From a bacterium (GTDB lineage: Bacteria > Patescibacteriota > Minisyncoccia > Phycocordibacterales > Phycocordibacteraceae), in NCBI GenBank assembly GCA_021811365.1, contig JAJZPB010000004.1:1-58872 (forward strand): a stretch of 58,872 bases of DNA, written 5' to 3'. Position 1 is the first letter of the stretch. Each line of letters starts with the position of its first letter. Below the pieces are notes generated by a model, which saw only the letters and a list, made by a program, of their open reading frames with translations, made no database searches and had not been told where the DNA came from. Position numbers and translations under genes: made by a program. Shown here piece after piece: positions 57,260 through 58,872 of this stretch.

Positions 57260-57381
57260 TTCGCTCAAGAAGCAGAACCGCTGTTACTTTTTGAGAGTTG
57301 GCGAAGCGCAGCGACATCCCCTCGCGCCGTAAGGCGCGGGGAGTTTGAGCGAAGTGCTCTCAAAAGTAACAGCGGTTCTGC
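57260..57381. repeat. Long inverted-repeat element (25-bp arms, inner hairpin)
   Basis: GCAGAACCGCTGTTACTTTTTGAGAG (57272-57297) vs CTCTCAAAAGTAACAGCGGTTCTGC (57357-57381), one bulged T. Confidence 0.9.
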
Positions 57382-57391
57382 AATCAATCAG

Positions 57392-58018
57392 CTAGCCTGC
57401 CGTAACCTCGAGCATCCGCCACAGGTAGAAACAGGCGACCGTGCGGTTGCCGCGCCACGGCGCTGCAAGCTTTTCCATCTGCGCCGGTGCGGGTAGCGTT
57501 CTCAGCTTGAACACGCGCTGAAACGCTTTCTGAATGCCTAAATCACCGGTCGGCAACACATCCGGGCGATGGAGCGTAAACATGAGAAACATCTGCGCCG
57601 TCCAACGACCAACGCCTTTCACCGCACAGACGTGTTCAATGATGTCTTCGTCACTCATTTTGGGAAACTGCACCGGGGCGACTGTTCCGTCCAAAAACTT
57701 CGCGGCAAGGTCCTTAAGATAGGTAGCTTTCTGTAGCGAAAGTCCGCAGGTTCTCATACGGGCAATGTCCATGCGTGCAACAGCGCGCGGCGTTGGAAAT
57801 GCAGCACGAGGCCAGAGCGCGCGAAAACGCACAAGTATGGAAGCAGCCGCGTTTCCAGAAATTTGTTGGTATATGATTGCTTCACAGAGCGCTTGAAACG
57901 GGTCTTCGGCGTGCGCCCGGCGAAACGTCAGCGGGCCGCACGAGCTAACGAACGCACCCAGACGCGCGTCGTCCTTGAGCGTCCGCCTTGCTTTCAGTAT
58001 AAGTGCGCGCTCTGTCAT
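57392..58018 (-). CDS. DNA-3-methyladenine glycosylase II-like (AlkA, HhH-GPD)
   Basis: EAIIYQQISGNAAASILVRF; VCAVKGVGRWTAQMFLMFTLHRPDVLPTGDLGIQKAF. Confidence 0.9.
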   Translation of the reverse strand: MTERALILKARRTLKDDARLGAFVSSCGPLTFRRAHAEDPFQALCEAIIYQQISGNAAASILVRFRALWPRAAFPTPRAVARMDIARMRTCGLSLQKATYLKDLAAKFLDGTVAPVQFPKMSDEDIIEHVCAVKGVGRWTAQMFLMFTLHRPDVLPTGDLGIQKAFQRVFKLRTLPAPAQMEKLAAPWRGNRTVACFYLWRMLEVTAG

Positions 58019-58058
58019 GTTCGGCATACTACACGAACAGTATTCTCCACTCTTGTAT

Positions 58059-58872
58059 TTATTCAAAACCCAGGAGACCGCGCGGGCGATACTGGAGTGC
58101 TTCGAGCACATGCGCGCTTTCGACACTATCGCTTTCGGCAAGATCAGCGATGGTTCGTGCTATGCGCAGTGTGCGGTGATAGCCGCGCGGAGAAAGACCA
58201 AGGCGGGCCGCTGCGACAGAGAGCGTGTCCCGCGCAGATTTCGAAATCGCACTAATGTCATCGAGTTGTCTCGAGGAAAGCGTCGCATTGGTCGCGCTGG
58301 CTTTGCCAGCGCGCTTCTGCGCGCGAGCACGCGCTTTGGCGACTCGCGCACGCACTGTTTCCGAAGCCTCTCCGGTCGCAAGTTTCGCCAATGTCTCATG
58401 CGGCACGTGCGGCACCTCTACCCAGAGGTCGAGCCGGTCGGCGATGGGTCGTGAAATGCGGCGCGCCTGGCGCGCCGCAGCACGATCCGTGACGCGCGGA
58501 TCGTTCGAGAGCGAGTCGGCAGGATTCATAGCCGCAACGAGCATGCAGTCCGCCGGAAAGGTGATGCTCGCCTTCGCTCGCGCTACCGTAACAACACGGT
58601 CTTCGAGCGGCTGCCGCAACGCTTCAAGCGTACGCGGATCGAACTCAGGGAATTCGTCCAGAAAAAGCACACCCTTGTGCGCGAGGGTAACTTCTCCCGC
58701 TTTCGGCACCGTGCCGCCTCCCACAATCGCCACCATTGAAACGCTATGGTGGGGAGCGCGCAAGGGCGGATAGTGCACCACTGCGCCCTCTTTTAGCACG
58801 CCTGCGGTCGAGTGAATAGCCGTTACTTCGAGCGCCTCGTCATTTGTTAAGGGCGGCAAGATGCCCGGGAGC
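58059..58872 (-). CDS. ComM/YifB-like Mg-chelatase-family AAA protein (5' end outside window)
   Basis: [38 protein letters not shown]. Confidence 0.92.
   Translation of the reverse strand, partial: LPGILPPLTNDEALEVTAIHSTAGVLKEGAVVHYPPLRAPHHSVSMVAIVGGGTVPKAGEVTLAHKGVLFLDEFPEFDPRTLEALRQPLEDRVVTVARAKASITFPADCMLVAAMNPADSLSNDPRVTDRAAARQARRISRPIADRLDLWVEVPHVPHETLAKLATGEASETVRARVAKARARAQKRAGKASATNATLSSRQLDDISAISKSARDTLSVAAARLGLSPRGYHRTLRIARTIADLAESDSVESAHVLEALQYRPRGLLGFE

Noticed and set aside
57257-57496. Retron/attC-like interpretation of the long inverted repeat
   Set aside because: No reverse transcriptase or integron integrase in the window; kept only as an unexplained palindromic element
1-58872. 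CRISPR array, tRNA/rRNA genes, IS elements, prophage
   Set aside because: No regularly spaced repeats, no recognisable tRNA/rRNA sequence, and no transposase/integrase/phage structural ORFs seen
1-58872. UGA recoding (code 25, as in Gracilibacteria)
   Set aside because: Multiple conserved genes end in TGA at the expected length and no in-frame TGA codons interrupt conserved proteins

Overview
The window reads as a Candidate Phyla Radiation (Patescibacteria, probably Parcubacteria/Kaiserbacteria-like) chromosome segment with normal UGA stops. It carries groEL/groES, secG, RNase J, DNA glycosylases (MutY-, Nth- and AlkA-like), infC-rpmI-rplT, a beta-CASP RNase, ndk, map, adk, secY, and most of the str/S10/spc ribosomal region (uL15, uS5, uL18, uL6, uS8, uS14, uL5, uL24, uL14, uS17, uL29, uL16, uS3, uL22, uS19, uL2, uL23, uL4, uL3, uS10, EF-Tu, EF-G, uS7, uS12). 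uL30 is absent. It also carries a VirB6/TrbL-like membrane-protein cluster, rsmA, a UvrD-family helicase, a LysM-M23 peptidase and a partial comM-like gene. No CRISPR array, tRNA/rRNA, transposase or prophage was found. The main unexplained signals are non-coding: (i) 17 first genes with a -10-like hexamer only 6-10 nt before the start codon, suggesting widespread leaderless transcription; (ii) a contrasting class of leaders made of promoter, compact GC hairpin, U-rich tract and AUG in front of rpsL, fusA, rpsS, rpsN and ndk; (iii) an rplC leader with mutually exclusive hairpins; (iv) a promoter with a palindrome over the -35 box and an intrinsic terminator about 50 nt downstream, a candidate sRNA or attenuator; (v) a hairpin/repeat island between ndk and the beta-CASP gene; (vi) a 110-nt inverted-repeat element near 57.3 kb; (vii) breaks in the ribosomal superoperon, each occupied by genes for exported or membrane proteins, one flanked by two near-identical hairpins with a compensatory base-pair change. 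All calls come from reading the sequence and general family knowledge. No searches were run.
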